Shown here piece by piece: positions 6,036 to 6,302 of a DNA stretch of 6,302 nt. Position numbers and translations under genes: made by a program. Below the pieces are notes generated by a model. The model was given only the letters and a program-made list of their open reading frames with translations. It did no database searches and was not told the DNA's origin. Source of the stretch: Deltaproteobacteria bacterium. GTDB taxonomy: Bacteria > Bdellovibrionota_C > UBA2361 > SZUA-149 > JADYYL01. The stretch spans positions 1-6,302 of the forward strand of contig JADYYL010000044.1 in NCBI GenBank assembly GCA_020853655.1. The letters are read 5' to 3'. Each line of letters opens with the position of its first letter. The first letter of the stretch is position 1.

Positions 6036-6302
6036 CGAAGGCGGTAGCAAGGCACTTCGGCGTCAGCTGCTCTGTTCGGAGAAAAGCGAGGCACGAAGTG
6101 GTGTTCATGACTCGCGAAGAGTGATCGTATCGGGGATGCAATGTCCTCTCCGGGATCCGCGCTCAACGAGCCGCAGTGACTCCAGAATGTTAGAGCAATG
6201 CGGCGAGAAGCTTGCACAAAAGCGCGTTCACGCTCACTCGCGAATCGCACACGTTAGCGCTGCTGTTGTGAATCTATCGCCAGATCTGCCTCGACATTTC
6301 AG
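6036..6302. other. Right-edge stretch with no gene seen
   Basis: No open frame here looks like a protein. A minus-strand frame starting at a GTG near 6250 runs to 5927, but it has no ribosome binding site and ends in a translation typical of antisense tRNA T-arm sequence. I see no repeats, terminators or RNA genes in this stretch. It is probably upstream regulatory sequence, or the start of another intergenic region. Confidence 0.5.

Noticed and set aside
5927..6250. Minus-strand frame of 107 codons upstream of the 629-aa gene
   Set aside because: It starts at a GTG without a ribosome binding site and has a low-information sequence. It ends in a GLEP-type peptide, a well-known artefact of reading across a tRNA T-arm sequence, and stops inside the leader hairpin.

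Overview
The window holds two protein genes, both on the minus strand, with long untranslated stretches between and upstream of them. Base composition is moderately GC-rich and the genes use bacterial-type starts with Shine-Dalgarno sequences. One gene has a secretion signal, and hairpin/T-run terminators are visible, so the source is a bacterium. The phylum cannot be fixed from this sequence. No tRNA, rRNA, CRISPR array, transposase, phage gene or recognisable defence gene was found.

Layout from left to right. (1) Positions 1-3164, minus: the first 1054 codons of a very large secreted protein. It has a clear signal peptide and at least five tandem Ig-like modules of the DUF11 / isopeptide-forming fimbrial type. 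Its C-terminus and any cell-wall or outer-membrane sorting signal lie beyond the left edge. (2) Positions 3165-3957: a gap of about 790 bases with no convincing gene. It contains a perfect 8-bp inverted repeat in the probable leader of the surface-protein gene, a compact double hairpin at 3607-3663, and two probable terminators at the right end. (3) Positions 3997-5886, minus: a complete 629-aa protein that I cannot assign to any family. It has a tryptophan-rich core and a CxxC pair, and shows no signal peptide. (4) Positions 5887-6035: a structured leader. An extended -10 box lies about 135 bases upstream of the start codon. It is followed by a tRNA T-arm-like element, a tight hairpin, and an 8-bp hairpin followed by six T residues just before the ribosome binding site, which is the architecture of a transcription attenuator. 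(5) Positions 6036-6302: no gene seen.

The two genes point the same way but are separated by terminators and a long gap, so they are probably independent transcription units. Nothing in the sequence links their functions. The most interesting parts are the orphan 629-aa protein together with its attenuator-like leader.
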